64,000 bases of DNA from Croceivirga radicis (GCF_002072105.2 NZ_MTBC01000007.1:146298-210297), one strand, 5' to 3'. Counted from the stretch's first letter, positions 44,300-54,167 are shown. The notes: generated by a model not told the origin, from the letters alone. Made by a program: numbers and translations.

Positions 44300-44860
44300 A
44301 TGAAAGAAGACATTGCAAAATGTTTGGAAACCTTGCAAAATGGTGGACTTATCTTATATCCTACAGATACGGTTTGGGGCATAGGCTGTGATGCCACCAA
44401 TGCAGATGCGGTTAAAAAAGTTTACGCACTTAAGAATAGAGAAGATTCCAAAGCATTGATTTGCCTTGTAGCCAATGATGCTATGTTAGAACGCACCGTA
44501 GAACAAGTTCCAGAAGTAGCTTGGGATATCATCGATTTGGCAACAAAACCAACCACCATAATTTATGACAATCCCAAAGGAGTGGCAAAAAACCTAATTG
44601 CAGCAGATAATTCTTTGGCCATACGAATAGCTTCGGACGATTTTTGCAAAAATCTAATTCAGCGGTTTAAAAAACCTATTGTATCTACTTCAGCAAATAT
44701 TTCTGGAGGGCCAACACCATCGCAATTCTCAGAAATAGACCACCGTATTTTAGAAGGCGTAGATTATGTGGTAAATTTGCATCGCGAAAAAACAAATCCA
44801 TCTCCTTCTTCCATTATAAAACTAGGAAATGATGGTACGGTAAAGGTAATTAGGGAATAG
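44300..44860 (+). CDS. tsaC: L-threonylcarbamoyladenylate synthase (TsaC/Sua5 family)
   Basis: First enzyme of the t6A tRNA modification pathway. The 186-residue protein begins near GGLILYPTDTVWGIGCDATN and continues KVYALKNREDSKALICLV, then SLAIRIASDDFC, IVSTSANISGGPTPS and PSSIIKLGNDG. It is a single-domain form (TsaC/YciO-like) without the Sua5 C-terminal domain. It lies 11 bases after neuB and 5 bases before cca, so it may be transcribed with the glycan operon. Confidence 0.9.
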   Translation: MKEDIAKCLETLQNGGLILYPTDTVWGIGCDATNADAVKKVYALKNREDSKALICLVANDAMLERTVEQVPEVAWDIIDLATKPTTIIYDNPKGVAKNLIAADNSLAIRIASDDFCKNLIQRFKKPIVSTSANISGGPTPSQFSEIDHRILEGVDYVVNLHREKTNPSPSSIIKLGNDGTVKVIRE

Positions 44861-44865
44861 CATAC

Positions 44866-46293
44866 ATGAAGTCGGAAAAATATCTAGAAGCATTAACCCA
44901 TCCTGTTTTTAAATCTATTGGTAACGCGGCCGATGAACTTGGTCTAGAGGCCTATGTTATTGGCGGTTATGTGCGCGATTATTTTTTAAAACGAGGTACT
45001 GCAAAAGATATAGATGTGGTTGCCGTAGGCAGTGGCATTGTTTTAGCAAAAGAAGTTGCTAAGGTCCTTGAGGGAAGTTCTGACGTAAAAGTCTTTAAGA
45101 ATTTTGGTACCGCTATGCTTACATATAAGGGTATGGAAATAGAATTTGTTGGCGCACGTAAAGAAAGTTATAATAGAGATAGTAGAAAACCCATAGTAGA
45201 AGATGGTACTTTGCAAGAAGACCAAGACCGTAGGGACTTTACCATTAATGCTTTGGCATTGGGGCTCAATGCACATAATTTTGGAATAGTATTAGACCCT
45301 TTTAAAGGATTAGCAGATCTGCAAAAAGGTATTCTAAGAACACCTTTAGAACCCGGCATTACCTATTCTGATGACCCGTTACGAATGATGCGCGCTATAC
45401 GCTTTGCTACACAATTGAATTTTGAAATTGAATTAAGTTCTTTGAAAGCCATTAACGATCATAAAGAACGTATTGAAATTATTTCCAATGAGCGTATTGT
45501 AGATGAGTTGCACAAAATTCTGAATAGCAAGCAACCTTCTATTGGTTTTGCTTTAATGAACAAAACAGGGCTCCTACCCTATATTTTACCAGAACTTAAG
45601 GCTCTACAAGGCATAGAAGAGATTGAGGGACAACGGCATAAAGATAATTTTTGGCATACCTTAGAAGTAGTAGACAACATTGCTAAAACAACAGATAACC
45701 TTTGGTTACGTTGGGCGGCATTATTGCACGATATTGGTAAGGCACCTACTAAAAAGTTCCATAAAAAAATTGGGTGGACTTTTCATGCGCATGAATTTGT
45801 GGGTAGTAAAATGGTCTACAAATTATTTAAACGGTTACACATGCCATTGAACGATAAGATGAAATTTGTCCAGAAAATGGTGTTGATGAGCTCTAGGCCC
45901 ATTATTCTATCCGAAGACCATGTTACAGATTCTGCGGTAAGAAGATTGGTTTTTGATGCTGGTGAACATGTAGAAGATTTGCTCACCTTATGCGAAGCAG
46001 ACATTACCACTAAAAATCCTAAAAAGCAACGCCGTTACCTTAACAACTTCAAGTTGGTACGGCAAAAAATTAAGGAGGTAGAAGAACGGGACCGTATCAG
46101 AAATTTTCAACCACCAGTTAGTGGGGAAGAAATAATGAAGACCTTTAACCTTAAACCATCAAAAGAAATTGGTATCATAAAAGAAGCTATTAAAGAAGCT
46201 ATTTTAGAGGGCGAAATACCCAACGAAAAAGAAGCTGCCTTTACCTATATGCTAAAAAAAGGAAAGGAATTGGGGCTACAAAAAGATGCTTAA
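44866..46293 (+). CDS. cca: CCA tRNA nucleotidyltransferase with HD domain
   Basis: Adds or repairs the 3' CCA end of tRNAs. The 475-residue protein shows the head domain motif AYVIGGYVRDYFL and DIDVVAVGSG, the RRDFTINALALGL and DPLRMMRAIRFATQL motifs, NNERIVDELHKI-like helical segments, and a C-terminal HD phosphohydrolase domain with LLHDIGKAPT. The HD-fused architecture is common in Bacteroidota. It lies 5 bases after tsaC; both genes serve tRNA maturation. Confidence 0.94.
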   Translation: MKSEKYLEALTHPVFKSIGNAADELGLEAYVIGGYVRDYFLKRGTAKDIDVVAVGSGIVLAKEVAKVLEGSSDVKVFKNFGTAMLTYKGMEIEFVGARKESYNRDSRKPIVEDGTLQEDQDRRDFTINALALGLNAHNFGIVLDPFKGLADLQKGILRTPLEPGITYSDDPLRMMRAIRFATQLNFEIELSSLKAINDHKERIEIISNERIVDELHKILNSKQPSIGFALMNKTGLLPYILPELKALQGIEEIEGQRHKDNFWHTLEVVDNIAKTTDNLWLRWAALLHDIGKAPTKKFHKKIGWTFHAHEFVGSKMVYKLFKRLHMPLNDKMKFVQKMVLMSSRPIILSEDHVTDSAVRRLVFDAGEHVEDLLTLCEADITTKNPKKQRRYLNNFKLVRQKIKEVEERDRIRNFQPPVSGEEIMKTFNLKPSKEIGIIKEAIKEAILEGEIPNEKEAAFTYMLKKGKELGLQKDA

Positions 46294-46392
46294 ATAAGGT
46301 ATTTTAAAGTGTAATCCCCACATATTATGGGTTTTTCATGTTCCCTACCTTACAGTTTACAACATAATATTTTACACCTTTTAGTTCAAATC

Positions 46393-46400
46393 TATTTTTG
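46393..46400 (+). promoter_or_regulatory. -7 box TATTTTTG upstream of the first adhesin
   Basis: TATTTTTG fits TAnnTTTG and lies 60 bases before the adhesin ATG at 46461. No clear -33 element. Confidence 0.4.
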
Positions 46401-46460
46401 GCGCTTAGAATAAACAGGCTTATCCCCCACCTAAAATCTGTTTATCTATAGTATCTATTT

Positions 46461-49400
46461 ATGGATAAGAAACAGCCCCAAAAAACCACCTTTCCTATAA
46501 AGGTAATTGCAATCCTCTTACTTATTTGTTTAGGAGGTAACCAAACTATATCCGCACAACAAACCACAACTTGGACCCAAAATAGTCTTACGGAATGGGA
46601 AAGTATTTCTAGTGATGGTAAAGTTCGTGTGGTATGTAAGGTTAACAATGGTACCTCTATCATTGGCAACGAAAATATAGATTGTGCCAAAGCTAATACT
46701 TATACAGACCCAGCCATTGTAGGTAGTTCTTCTATTGAAATTGAAGTAAGTTCTATAGCTGCAGGTAATCTTTCTTTTGAATTTTATGAAAATACCCCGG
46801 GTGACATTCCAGTATATATAGTAAACCCTATCATTAATGTAGATAAAGTAGGTACATTTTCAATAACACTAGGTGACTCAGCCACAGCAAATTTTAATTT
46901 TACAAATGGCACATGGAACGAGTTGAGTTCTGTTGGACCTATATTTCAATCCACTGCAACATCCTTCAACATAGATGATTCTGCTCTTCTATTTAGTAAT
47001 GGTGGAGAGTGTGGAAATGGAATAGATAGCGGAACGGGCGCTGGAAGCCTATCGGTAGATGAGCCCTCTCACGCTATTCAAATGAATACAAATGTAACTG
47101 GTGGCTTACTAGGAATCCCTCTTTTTACGGCTTCTGATAAAGTAGAATTTGTTTTATCCAATCTTGAAATAGCAGAACCAGAAATTGAAGTAACTAAAAC
47201 CGTTACCGAAGCTTACAGCATACCTATTGCAAGCGGAGATATGGTTCAATACACCATAGAGGTAGCTAATACGGGTAATGTAGAATTAACAAATGTAATA
47301 TTGAGCGATAATTTTACAGATGCCAATTCTAATACATTAACACTTGTAGGACCAACATTTAGCAATAACTCCATGGGGTCTGCCATGGGAACCCTACAAG
47401 CTGGTGAAACGGCTACCTATGTTGCTAGCTATACTTTAAATGCTAGCGATTTAGACCATGGGGGCTTTATAAATCAAGTAACGGTTACAGCAGATAGTCC
47501 TTATGGACCTGCAGACACGACCGATACTTCTGATGATGGTGACGATTTAGATGGAAATACGGAAAACGACCCTACAGAAAGTTATTTTCCCATTGCTCGC
47601 GATGATTCCGATAGTTTAGATGAAGATACTTCTAAAGCTATCCCAGTTATGTCTAATGACGATTTTAGTGGAAATGGACCGGGTATAAGTGATATTTTCT
47701 TGGTAACACAAGGCACTAATGGAGACGCTGTATTAAATATAAATGGCACGCCTAATAACCCTGTAGACGACTTTTTCACTTACAGTCCAGATGAAAATTA
47801 TAGTGGTACGGACACCTTTGTATATGGTATACAAGATGCACTTGGGCACATTTCATACGCCACGGTATCTATTACCATAAATAGTTGCCCAGAAGCTGGT
47901 AATAATGGTGTTCTTAGTTTATGCGAAAACAGCGTTCCAACAAACGCTGACCTATTTAATGCGCTAGGAGGAACCCCAGATACGGGGGGCACTTGGGTAA
48001 ATAATGGGGATTCTACTTTCACATACACCGTTTCAGCAAGCTTACCTTGTACACAAGATGCTTCTGCAACTGTTTTTGTTTCCTACACTATGGAACCTGA
48101 AGCAGGTACTAACGGTAGCCTCATAATTTGTGAGGGCGATACCGTGAATGCTTTACAGCTTTTTGCACAACTTGGTGGTACACCAGACACCGGAGGTACA
48201 TGGTCTCCTGCTTTGGCAGGCGCTGGCACCTATACCTACACCGTTGCGGCTACATCACCTTGTGGCACCGATGCTACGGCACAAGTTGTGGTAACGGAAC
48301 AAACGGCACCGGATGCAGGTACTAACGGTAGCCTCATCATTTGTGAGGGAGATACCGTAAACGCCTCACAACTTTTTGCACAAATTGGTGGCACCCCGGA
48401 TACCGGAGGTACATGGTCTCCCGCTTTGGCAGGCGCTGGCACCTATACCTATACCGTTGCGGCTACAGCACCCTGTAGCGCAGATGCTACCGCAGAAATT
48501 GTGGTAACCCAGCAAGCGGCACCGGATGCAGGTACTAACGGTAGCCTCATCATTTGTGAGGGAGATACTGTAAACGCTTCACAACTCTTTTCACAACTTG
48601 GTGGCACCCCGGATACCGGAGGTACATGGTCTCCTGCTTTGGCAGGCGCTGGCACCTATACCTACACCGTTGCGGCTACAGCACCCTGTAGCGCAGATGC
48701 CACCGCACAAATTGTGGTAACAGAACAAGCGGCACCGGATGCAGGTACTAATGGAACTTTAGTTATTTGTGAAGGCGACACCGTATCCGCCTCACAACTC
48801 TTTGCACAACTTGGTGGCACCCCAGATACAGGCGGTACATGGTCTCCCGCTTTGGCAGGCGCTGGCACCTATACCTACACCGTCGCGGCAACAGCACCCT
48901 GTGGCACCGATGCTACCGCACAAATAGTGGTAACCGAACAAGCGGCACCGGATGCAGGTTCTAATGGAACTTTAACAATCTGTGAGGGCGACACCGTAAA
49001 CGCCTCACAACTTTTTGCACAAATTGGTGGTACCCCAGATACAGGCGGTACATGGTCTCCCGCTTTGGCAGGCGCTGGCACCTATACCTACACCGTTGCG
49101 GCTACTGCGCCCTGTAGCGCAGATGCTACCGCAGAAATTGTGGTAACCGAACAAGCGGCACCGGATGCAGGTACTAATGGAACCCTGATTATCTGTGAGG
49201 GCGATACCGTAACCACCTCACAACTCTTTGCACAACTTAGTGGTACACCGGATACCGGAGGTACATGGTCTCCTGCTTTGGCAGGCGCTGGCACCTATAC
49301 CTATACCGTTGCGGCTACAGCACCCTGTAGCGCAGATGCTACGGCACAAATTGTGGTAACAGAACAAGCGGCACCGGATGCAGGTACTAATGGAACTTTA

Positions 49401-51335
49401 GTTATTTGTGAGGGAGATACTGTAAACGCTTCACAACTTTTTGCACAACTTGGTGGCACCCCGGATACCGGAGGTACATGGTCTCCTGCTTTGGCAGGCG
49501 CTGGCACCTATACCTACACCGTTGCGGCTACAGCACCCTGTAGCGCAGATGCTACGGCACAAATAGTGGTAACCGAACAAGCGGCACCGGATGCGGGTAG
49601 TAACGGAACTTTGACTATCTGTGAGGGCGACACCGTAACCACCTCACAACTCTTTTCACAACTTGGTGGCACCCCGGATACCGGAGGTACATGGTCTCCT
49701 GCTTTGGCAGGCGCCGGCACCTATACCTACACCATTGCGACTACAGCACCCTGTGGCACCGATGCTACGGCACAAATTGTGGTTACCGAACAAGCGGCAC
49801 CTGATGCGGGTAGTAACGGAACTTTAACTATCTGTGAGGGCGACACCGTAACCGCTTCACAACTTTTTGCACAAATTGGTGGCACCCCGGATACCGGAGG
49901 TACATGGTCTCCTGCTTTGGCAGGCGCCGGCACCTATACCTACACCATTGCGACTACAGCACCCTGTAGCACCGATGCTACCGCACAAATAGTGGTAACC
50001 GAACAAGCGGCACCTGATGCGGGTAGTAACGGAACTTTAACTATCTGTGAGGGCGACACCGTAACCACCTCACAACTCTTTGCACAACTTGGTGGTACAC
50101 CGGATACCGGAGGTACATGGTCTCCCGCTTTGGCAGGCGCTGGCACCTATACCTATACCGTTGCAGCTACAGCACCTTGTAGCGCAGATGCTTCGGCAGA
50201 AGTAGAAGTGATAGAAGATGCAACAGATTTAAATGGAAATTCGGTTCCAGATTGTGCAGAAGCTCCGCCTGTACTATTAATTCCAACCATAAGAATAGAC
50301 AATATTACCAGCGATAATATTATCAATATTCAAGAATCCGAAACAATGCTTAACATTTCTGGTGATGTAGGCGGCGACTTTAATGAAAGGGATTTAGTAA
50401 CCCTTCAACTTAATAACAATACATATACGGTTGCTGTGAATGCAGTTGGTGCATTTGTTGTAACAATTAGTGGTCAAGAATTAGTTCTTGACGAAGATTG
50501 GACCATATTGGCACAAATTGTTACGCAAGACGTGTCTGGAAATACCGGTTCAGCTACAGTATATCATACCTATAACGTAGATATTAATGCACCTATAGTT
50601 GATAGTTTTACAGCTCCAGTTTTAACACCAATTCTAACAGGACAAGGTGATGTAAATGAACAATTACTTATAGAAATTGATACAGACAATGATGGATTGA
50701 TAGATGTGGTTTATGAAACCACTACGGATATTAATGGAAATTGGTCGTTGGATGTAAGTAGCACTCCAATTTCAGGTTTGTATGGAAATATAACCTATGA
50801 AAGCAGCTTAGAAATTACGGCTATCGATGCGGTGGGCAACCGAGGGCAGGGAACCGTAAACTTTGTTATGGAAACCAATCCAGATACAGATGGTGACGGA
50901 TTAACCGATGAGGAAGAATCAGATTTGGGAACGGACCCAAATAACCCGGATACGGACAACGATGGTGTAAACGACGGACAAGAAACAACTGACGGTACAG
51001 ACCCACTAAACCCTTGTGATTCCATAGGTGGTACGCCTCCCGCGGACGCAACTTGCGATATTTATATTAAGAACGATGTAGTTACACCAAGTCAAGCCAA
51101 TGGAGGATTCAGAATTTTTAATATTGAATACTATCCGGACAATACAGTAGAATTATTGAACAGATATGGGTCCCTAGTTTGGAACACACGGAAGTATCAT
51201 AACGAGAATAATTATTTCCATGGAATAGGCAATGACAGTAAACAGCTGCCAAGTGGAATTTACTATTACACCATCAGATATCGTGTTAACGATAATTATA
51301 AAATAAAAAAAGGATACCTGTTTATTAATAAATAA
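46461..51335 (+). CDS. Giant T9SS-secreted repeat adhesin with type-B (CHU_C) sorting domain
   Basis: The 1624-residue protein starts with a signal peptide (cleavage near TISAQQ). Residues about 235-370 hold a DUF11-like domain (QYTIEVANTGNVELTNV), followed by an Ig/cadherin-like domain with SLDEDTSKAIPVMSNDDF and YSPDENYSGTDTFVYG. One divergent and ten nearly identical 71-residue repeats follow (about 477-1255), each with two cysteines (ICEGDTV and PCSADA or PCGTDA). An Ig-like pair, a TSP3-like calcium-binding stretch (DTDGDGLTDEEE, DTDNDGVNDGQE) and a C-terminal CHU_C domain ending SGIYYYTIRYRVND and KKGYLFINK complete the protein. CHU_C domains direct T9SS export. A PorP/SprF gene starts 3 bases later. 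Confidence 0.92.
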   Translation: MDKKQPQKTTFPIKVIAILLLICLGGNQTISAQQTTTWTQNSLTEWESISSDGKVRVVCKVNNGTSIIGNENIDCAKANTYTDPAIVGSSSIEIEVSSIAAGNLSFEFYENTPGDIPVYIVNPIINVDKVGTFSITLGDSATANFNFTNGTWNELSSVGPIFQSTATSFNIDDSALLFSNGGECGNGIDSGTGAGSLSVDEPSHAIQMNTNVTGGLLGIPLFTASDKVEFVLSNLEIAEPEIEVTKTVTEAYSIPIASGDMVQYTIEVANTGNVELTNVILSDNFTDANSNTLTLVGPTFSNNSMGSAMGTLQAGETATYVASYTLNASDLDHGGFINQVTVTADSPYGPADTTDTSDDGDDLDGNTENDPTESYFPIARDDSDSLDEDTSKAIPVMSNDDFSGNGPGISDIFLVTQGTNGDAVLNINGTPNNPVDDFFTYSPDENYSGTDTFVYGIQDALGHISYATVSITINSCPEAGNNGVLSLCENSVPTNADLFNALGGTPDTGGTWVNNGDSTFTYTVSASLPCTQDASATVFVSYTMEPEAGTNGSLIICEGDTVNALQLFAQLGGTPDTGGTWSPALAGAGTYTYTVAATSPCGTDATAQVVVTEQTAPDAGTNGSLIICEGDTVNASQLFAQIGGTPDTGGTWSPALAGAGTYTYTVAATAPCSADATAEIVVTQQAAPDAGTNGSLIICEGDTVNASQLFSQLGGTPDTGGTWSPALAGAGTYTYTVAATAPCSADATAQIVVTEQAAPDAGTNGTLVICEGDTVSASQLFAQLGGTPDTGGTWSPALAGAGTYTYTVAATAPCGTDATAQIVVTEQAAPDAGSNGTLTICEGDTVNASQLFAQIGGTPDTGGTWSPALAGAGTYTYTVAATAPCSADATAEIVVTEQAAPDAGTNGTLIICEGDTVTTSQLFAQLSGTPDTGGTWSPALAGAGTYTYTVAATAPCSADATAQIVVTEQAAPDAGTNGTLVICEGDTVNASQLFAQLGGTPDTGGTWSPALAGAGTYTYTVAATAPCSADATAQIVVTEQAAPDAGSNGTLTICEGDTVTTSQLFSQLGGTPDTGGTWSPALAGAGTYTYTIATTAPCGTDATAQIVVTEQAAPDAGSNGTLTICEGDTVTASQLFAQIGGTPDTGGTWSPALAGAGTYTYTIATTAPCSTDATAQIVVTEQAAPDAGSNGTLTICEGDTVTTSQLFAQLGGTPDTGGTWSPALAGAGTYTYTVAATAPCSADASAEVEVIEDATDLNGNSVPDCAEAPPVLLIPTIRIDNITSDNIINIQESETMLNISGDVGGDFNERDLVTLQLNNNTYTVAVNAVGAFVVTISGQELVLDEDWTILAQIVTQDVSGNTGSATVYHTYNVDINAPIVDSFTAPVLTPILTGQGDVNEQLLIEIDTDNDGLIDVVYETTTDINGNWSLDVSSTPISGLYGNITYESSLEITAIDAVGNRGQGTVNFVMETNPDTDGDGLTDEEESDLGTDPNNPDTDNDGVNDGQETTDGTDPLNPCDSIGGTPPADATCDIYIKNDVVTPSQANGGFRIFNIEYYPDNTVELLNRYGSLVWNTRKYHNENNYFHGIGNDSKQLPSGIYYYTIRYRVNDNYKIKKGYLFINK
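47889..48095 (+). repeat. Divergent first copy of the 71-residue repeat
   Basis: A 69-codon unit starting PEAGNNGVLSLCENS aligns with the following array (two Cys, GGTPDTGGTW core) but differs at many positions. It looks like the older, non-homogenised ancestor-type copy. Confidence 0.85.
48096..50225 (+). repeat. Ten tandem 213-bp repeats inside the first adhesin
   Basis: Copies start at 48096, 48309, 48522, 48735, 48948, 49161, 49374, 49587, 49800 and 50013, exactly 213 bases apart. Each encodes 71 residues around a GGTPDTGGTWSPALAGAGT core with an N-terminal ICEGDTV and a later PCSADA or PCGTDA cysteine. Variation is confined to a few positions (for example TNG/SNG, LFAQL/LFAQI/LFSQL, VAAT/IATT). 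The array is in frame and translated. A hand count at 49021-49080 gives 35 of 60 G+C. Confidence 0.97.
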
Positions 51336-51338
51336 GCT

Positions 51339-52271
51339 ATGGCAAAATACGTATTATACTTATTGTTTATTCTTGGTACCCTTACGGTTACGGCGCAACA
51401 AGATGCCCAGTTCACCCAATACATGTACAACACACAAGTTGTAAATTCAGCCTATACTGGTTCTAGGGAAAATCTTGGAATTACAGGGCTGCATCGCTCA
51501 CAATGGGTTGGTTTGGATGGTGCGCCAACGAGCCAAACACTTAGTTTAAGTTCTCCGGTAAGCGAGCGCGTTGGCTTAGGTTTCTCTTTTGTTAATGACG
51601 AAATTGGTAATGGAACCATACAAGATTCCTTTTTTCAAGGCGTATTTGCCTATCACCTACCTGCAGGACCTGCAACTTTATCCTTTGGTCTATCGGCCGG
51701 AGCTAGTTTTTTAAACGTTAATTTTGCCAATCTTACCAATTATGACGCCTCTACGGCACCGGTAGGAAGTGGAGATGTATACAAAAAATTCTCCCCAACC
51801 GTGGGTGCAGGCATCTATTATCATAACGAAAAATTCTATGTGGGTTTGTCTACCCCTAGTTTTCTAAAAACAGAACATTTTGATACGGACGACACGAACG
51901 ATAGTAGCATCTATTTAGAAAATATTACTTGGTACGGAATAACCGGGTATGTATTTGATTTGGGCGATAAGACTAAATTTAAACCCGCTACTTTGGTTAA
52001 ATTAACCAATGGCGCGCCTCTTGCAGTAGATGTATCTGCAAATTTTATGTTCAACCAAAAATTTATTTTAGGTGGTGCCTATAGAATAAACAATGCACTA
52101 AGTGGTTTATTGGGTTTTCAATTAAACGAAAAGCTGCTTATGGGGTTGGCCTATGATAAAGAAACAGCCAGTTTAGGAGGTGAAACATTCAACAATGGTT
52201 CATTTGAAGTTTTCTTAAGATATGAGTTTATCAAGAAAGAGAAAATAGATTTAACTCCTCGATTTTTTTAG
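51339..52271 (+). CDS. PorP/SprF-family T9SS outer-membrane protein
   Basis: The 310-residue protein has a signal peptide (TVTAQQ) and the family start QDAQFTQYMYNTQVVNSAYTG, followed by RSQWVGLDGAPTSQTLS and SERVGLGFSFVNDEIG. The rest is an outer-membrane beta barrel with glycine-rich strands (LSFGLSAGASF, VGAGIYYH, LGGAYRIN). PorP/SprF proteins partner with specific type-B-sorted giant adhesins at the surface; in Flavobacterium, SprF is required for SprB. It lies 3 bases after the 1624-residue adhesin and 9 bases before the OmpA gene, so the three form an operon. Confidence 0.94.
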   Translation: MAKYVLYLLFILGTLTVTAQQDAQFTQYMYNTQVVNSAYTGSRENLGITGLHRSQWVGLDGAPTSQTLSLSSPVSERVGLGFSFVNDEIGNGTIQDSFFQGVFAYHLPAGPATLSFGLSAGASFLNVNFANLTNYDASTAPVGSGDVYKKFSPTVGAGIYYHNEKFYVGLSTPSFLKTEHFDTDDTNDSSIYLENITWYGITGYVFDLGDKTKFKPATLVKLTNGAPLAVDVSANFMFNQKFILGGAYRINNALSGLLGFQLNEKLLMGLAYDKETASLGGETFNNGSFEVFLRYEFIKKEKIDLTPRFF

Positions 52272-52280
52272 TTATAAGTC

Positions 52281-54167
52281 ATGAAGTATTTAGCTACCCT
52301 CATATTATGTATCTGCTTTTTGTCCCTAATGGGTCAAAAAAAAGAAAATACCGCCAAAAACTATGACCACTATGGCTATATGGTAGATACTGCACCTTAC
52401 AAAAATTTATTGGATAAGGGCATGCCTGCTTTAGAAATTTACAAAACCTTGGGCAATGCCAATTATTTACAAGGAAAGTATGATGTAGCTTCTTATTGGT
52501 ATCATAAACTGATGGAATTTACGGCAGAAAAAAATTATGACCCCCAATATCTCTTTAGACTGGCCTTATGTTTAAAAAGTATAGGTGAATATGAAGCATC
52601 TGACCGTTGGATGGAAAAATTTGTATTGTTGAACCCGACTGACCTTAGAGCTAAAAATTTTGTGGCAAATAGAGATTATCTAAAACAAATAAACCAAGCT
52701 TCAGACGGTACGGAACTCCTTAACCTAAAGAATATTAACACCGCACAATCAGATTTTACCCCGGTACTTTATGAGGACAAATTGATTTATGCAACTGCCA
52801 AAACAAGGGATACCGAAAAAAAACTAAAACTTCCATATCTAAATCTCTACAAAACCCAATTAACCAACGGTTTACCACAAGGTACTTCAGAACAATTTTC
52901 TATTAACCTAAATACTGAGGCAAACGAAAGTTCAGCGGTATTTACCAAGGATGGAAAAACAATGTACTTTACCCGTAACAACATGAGAAAAGGGAAATTT
53001 GTTCGAGACAAAGAAGGTATAAGTAGATTAAAAATTTATCGCTCCCGTTTAAAAGGTGGAAAATGGGGTCCGGCAGAAGACCTATCTTTTAACAATGACG
53101 CGTATTCTACTGCGCATCCTGCCCTAGATAGCACAGAAAGCTATTTGTATTTCTCCTCAGACATGCCCGGAACATATGGTGCTTCTGACCTTTTCAAGGT
53201 AAAAATTAATAAAAACGGAAGCTTTGGTTCACCTGAAAATTTAGGGCCCAATATAAATACTGAAGCCAAAGAAAGTTTTCCATTCCTAGCTGTGGATGGA
53301 GTTTTACATTTTGCCTCTGATGGCCATCCAGGTTTGGGCGGAATGGACATCTTTAAATATGATGAAAAACTTAAAAAAGTAGTAAATCTAGGTGCTCCTG
53401 TTAATAGCCAAGCAGATGATTTTTCTTTTGTTACCAATGCCGATGCTACGTATGGTTATTTAGCATCAAACCGGTCTGGTGGTGCAGGACAAGATGATAT
53501 TTATGCCTTAAAATTAGCCAATGCCAATTGTGAAAAAACCATTACGGGTTGGGTAAAAGAAGAAGGTACTAATAACACCATTTCAGAAGCAAACATCTTG
53601 TTTATTGGTGATGGTGGTAAAGAACTACTAACTGTTACAACCATGGCAGATGGTAGTTTTACGGCTACCCTACCCTGTCAAGAAGAGTTAACCATAATTG
53701 CTGGTAAGAATGGCTACAGACAAGGAACGTTTGAAGTGGTTAATTTTGATGAACAACATAATGAACCTATTACTATTACCATAGGAAATAACGGCGCAAC
53801 TGGAACCGACTTAGTAAAACTGTTGCAGCTAGATCCAATTTACTTTGACTTAAATAGTTCTTACCTACGGTATGATGCGTATCCCAATTTAGATAAGGTA
53901 GTCAATTACTTAAAAGAACATCCAGAAGTGGTTTTAGAAATTGGCTCCCATACAGACAGCAGAGAAGAAGATGCTTATAATCTTTGGTTATCCAATAGAC
54001 GTGCAAAACGTACTTTAGAATACATAATAGATAAAGGCATAGCATCCAATAGACTTACGGCAAAGGGCTATGGCGAAACAAGATTGGTAAACAATTGCAG
54101 TAACAACAGTTCTTGTTCAGAAGATGCCCATCAACAAAACCGGAGATCGGAATTCATTATAAAATAA
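52281..54167 (+). CDS. OmpA-family protein with TPR and PD40 repeats, SprF-linked
   Basis: The 628-residue protein has a signal peptide, TPR-like helices (about 45-135), several PD40/WD40-like beta units with DGKTMYFTRNN, SYLYFSSDMPG, VLHFASDGHPG and GYLASNRSGG (about 180-410), a CarboxypepD_reg-like domain (about 415-500) and a C-terminal OmpA domain (about 505-628; PIYFDLNSSYL, LEIGSHTDSR, NRRAKRTLEYI, RLTAKGYGE) that binds peptidoglycan. This is the usual third gene beside PorP/SprF and a type-B adhesin. It ends at a strong terminator. It may anchor the adhesin-export complex to the cell wall. Confidence 0.92.
   Translation: MKYLATLILCICFLSLMGQKKENTAKNYDHYGYMVDTAPYKNLLDKGMPALEIYKTLGNANYLQGKYDVASYWYHKLMEFTAEKNYDPQYLFRLALCLKSIGEYEASDRWMEKFVLLNPTDLRAKNFVANRDYLKQINQASDGTELLNLKNINTAQSDFTPVLYEDKLIYATAKTRDTEKKLKLPYLNLYKTQLTNGLPQGTSEQFSINLNTEANESSAVFTKDGKTMYFTRNNMRKGKFVRDKEGISRLKIYRSRLKGGKWGPAEDLSFNNDAYSTAHPALDSTESYLYFSSDMPGTYGASDLFKVKINKNGSFGSPENLGPNINTEAKESFPFLAVDGVLHFASDGHPGLGGMDIFKYDEKLKKVVNLGAPVNSQADDFSFVTNADATYGYLASNRSGGAGQDDIYALKLANANCEKTITGWVKEEGTNNTISEANILFIGDGGKELLTVTTMADGSFTATLPCQEELTIIAGKNGYRQGTFEVVNFDEQHNEPITITIGNNGATGTDLVKLLQLDPIYFDLNSSYLRYDAYPNLDKVVNYLKEHPEVVLEIGSHTDSREEDAYNLWLSNRRAKRTLEYIIDKGIASNRLTAKGYGETRLVNNCSNNSSCSEDAHQQNRRSEFIIK

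Noticed and set aside
43416..44400. Frameshift that would hide a NeuB SAF domain
   Set aside because: The sequence after the neuB stop at 44288 leads within 12 bases into tsaC with a full N-terminus, leaving no room for the about 60-residue SAF domain.
48236..50146. Nine regularly spaced 68-codon minus-strand frames, 213 bases apart
   Set aside because: They are shadows of the 213-bp repeats, one per copy, and have no independent coding features.
48096..50225. CRISPR-like array
   Set aside because: The repeats are 213 bases long, contiguous, in frame and translated, without spacers. The 303-bp arrays are rejected as CRISPR for the same reason.
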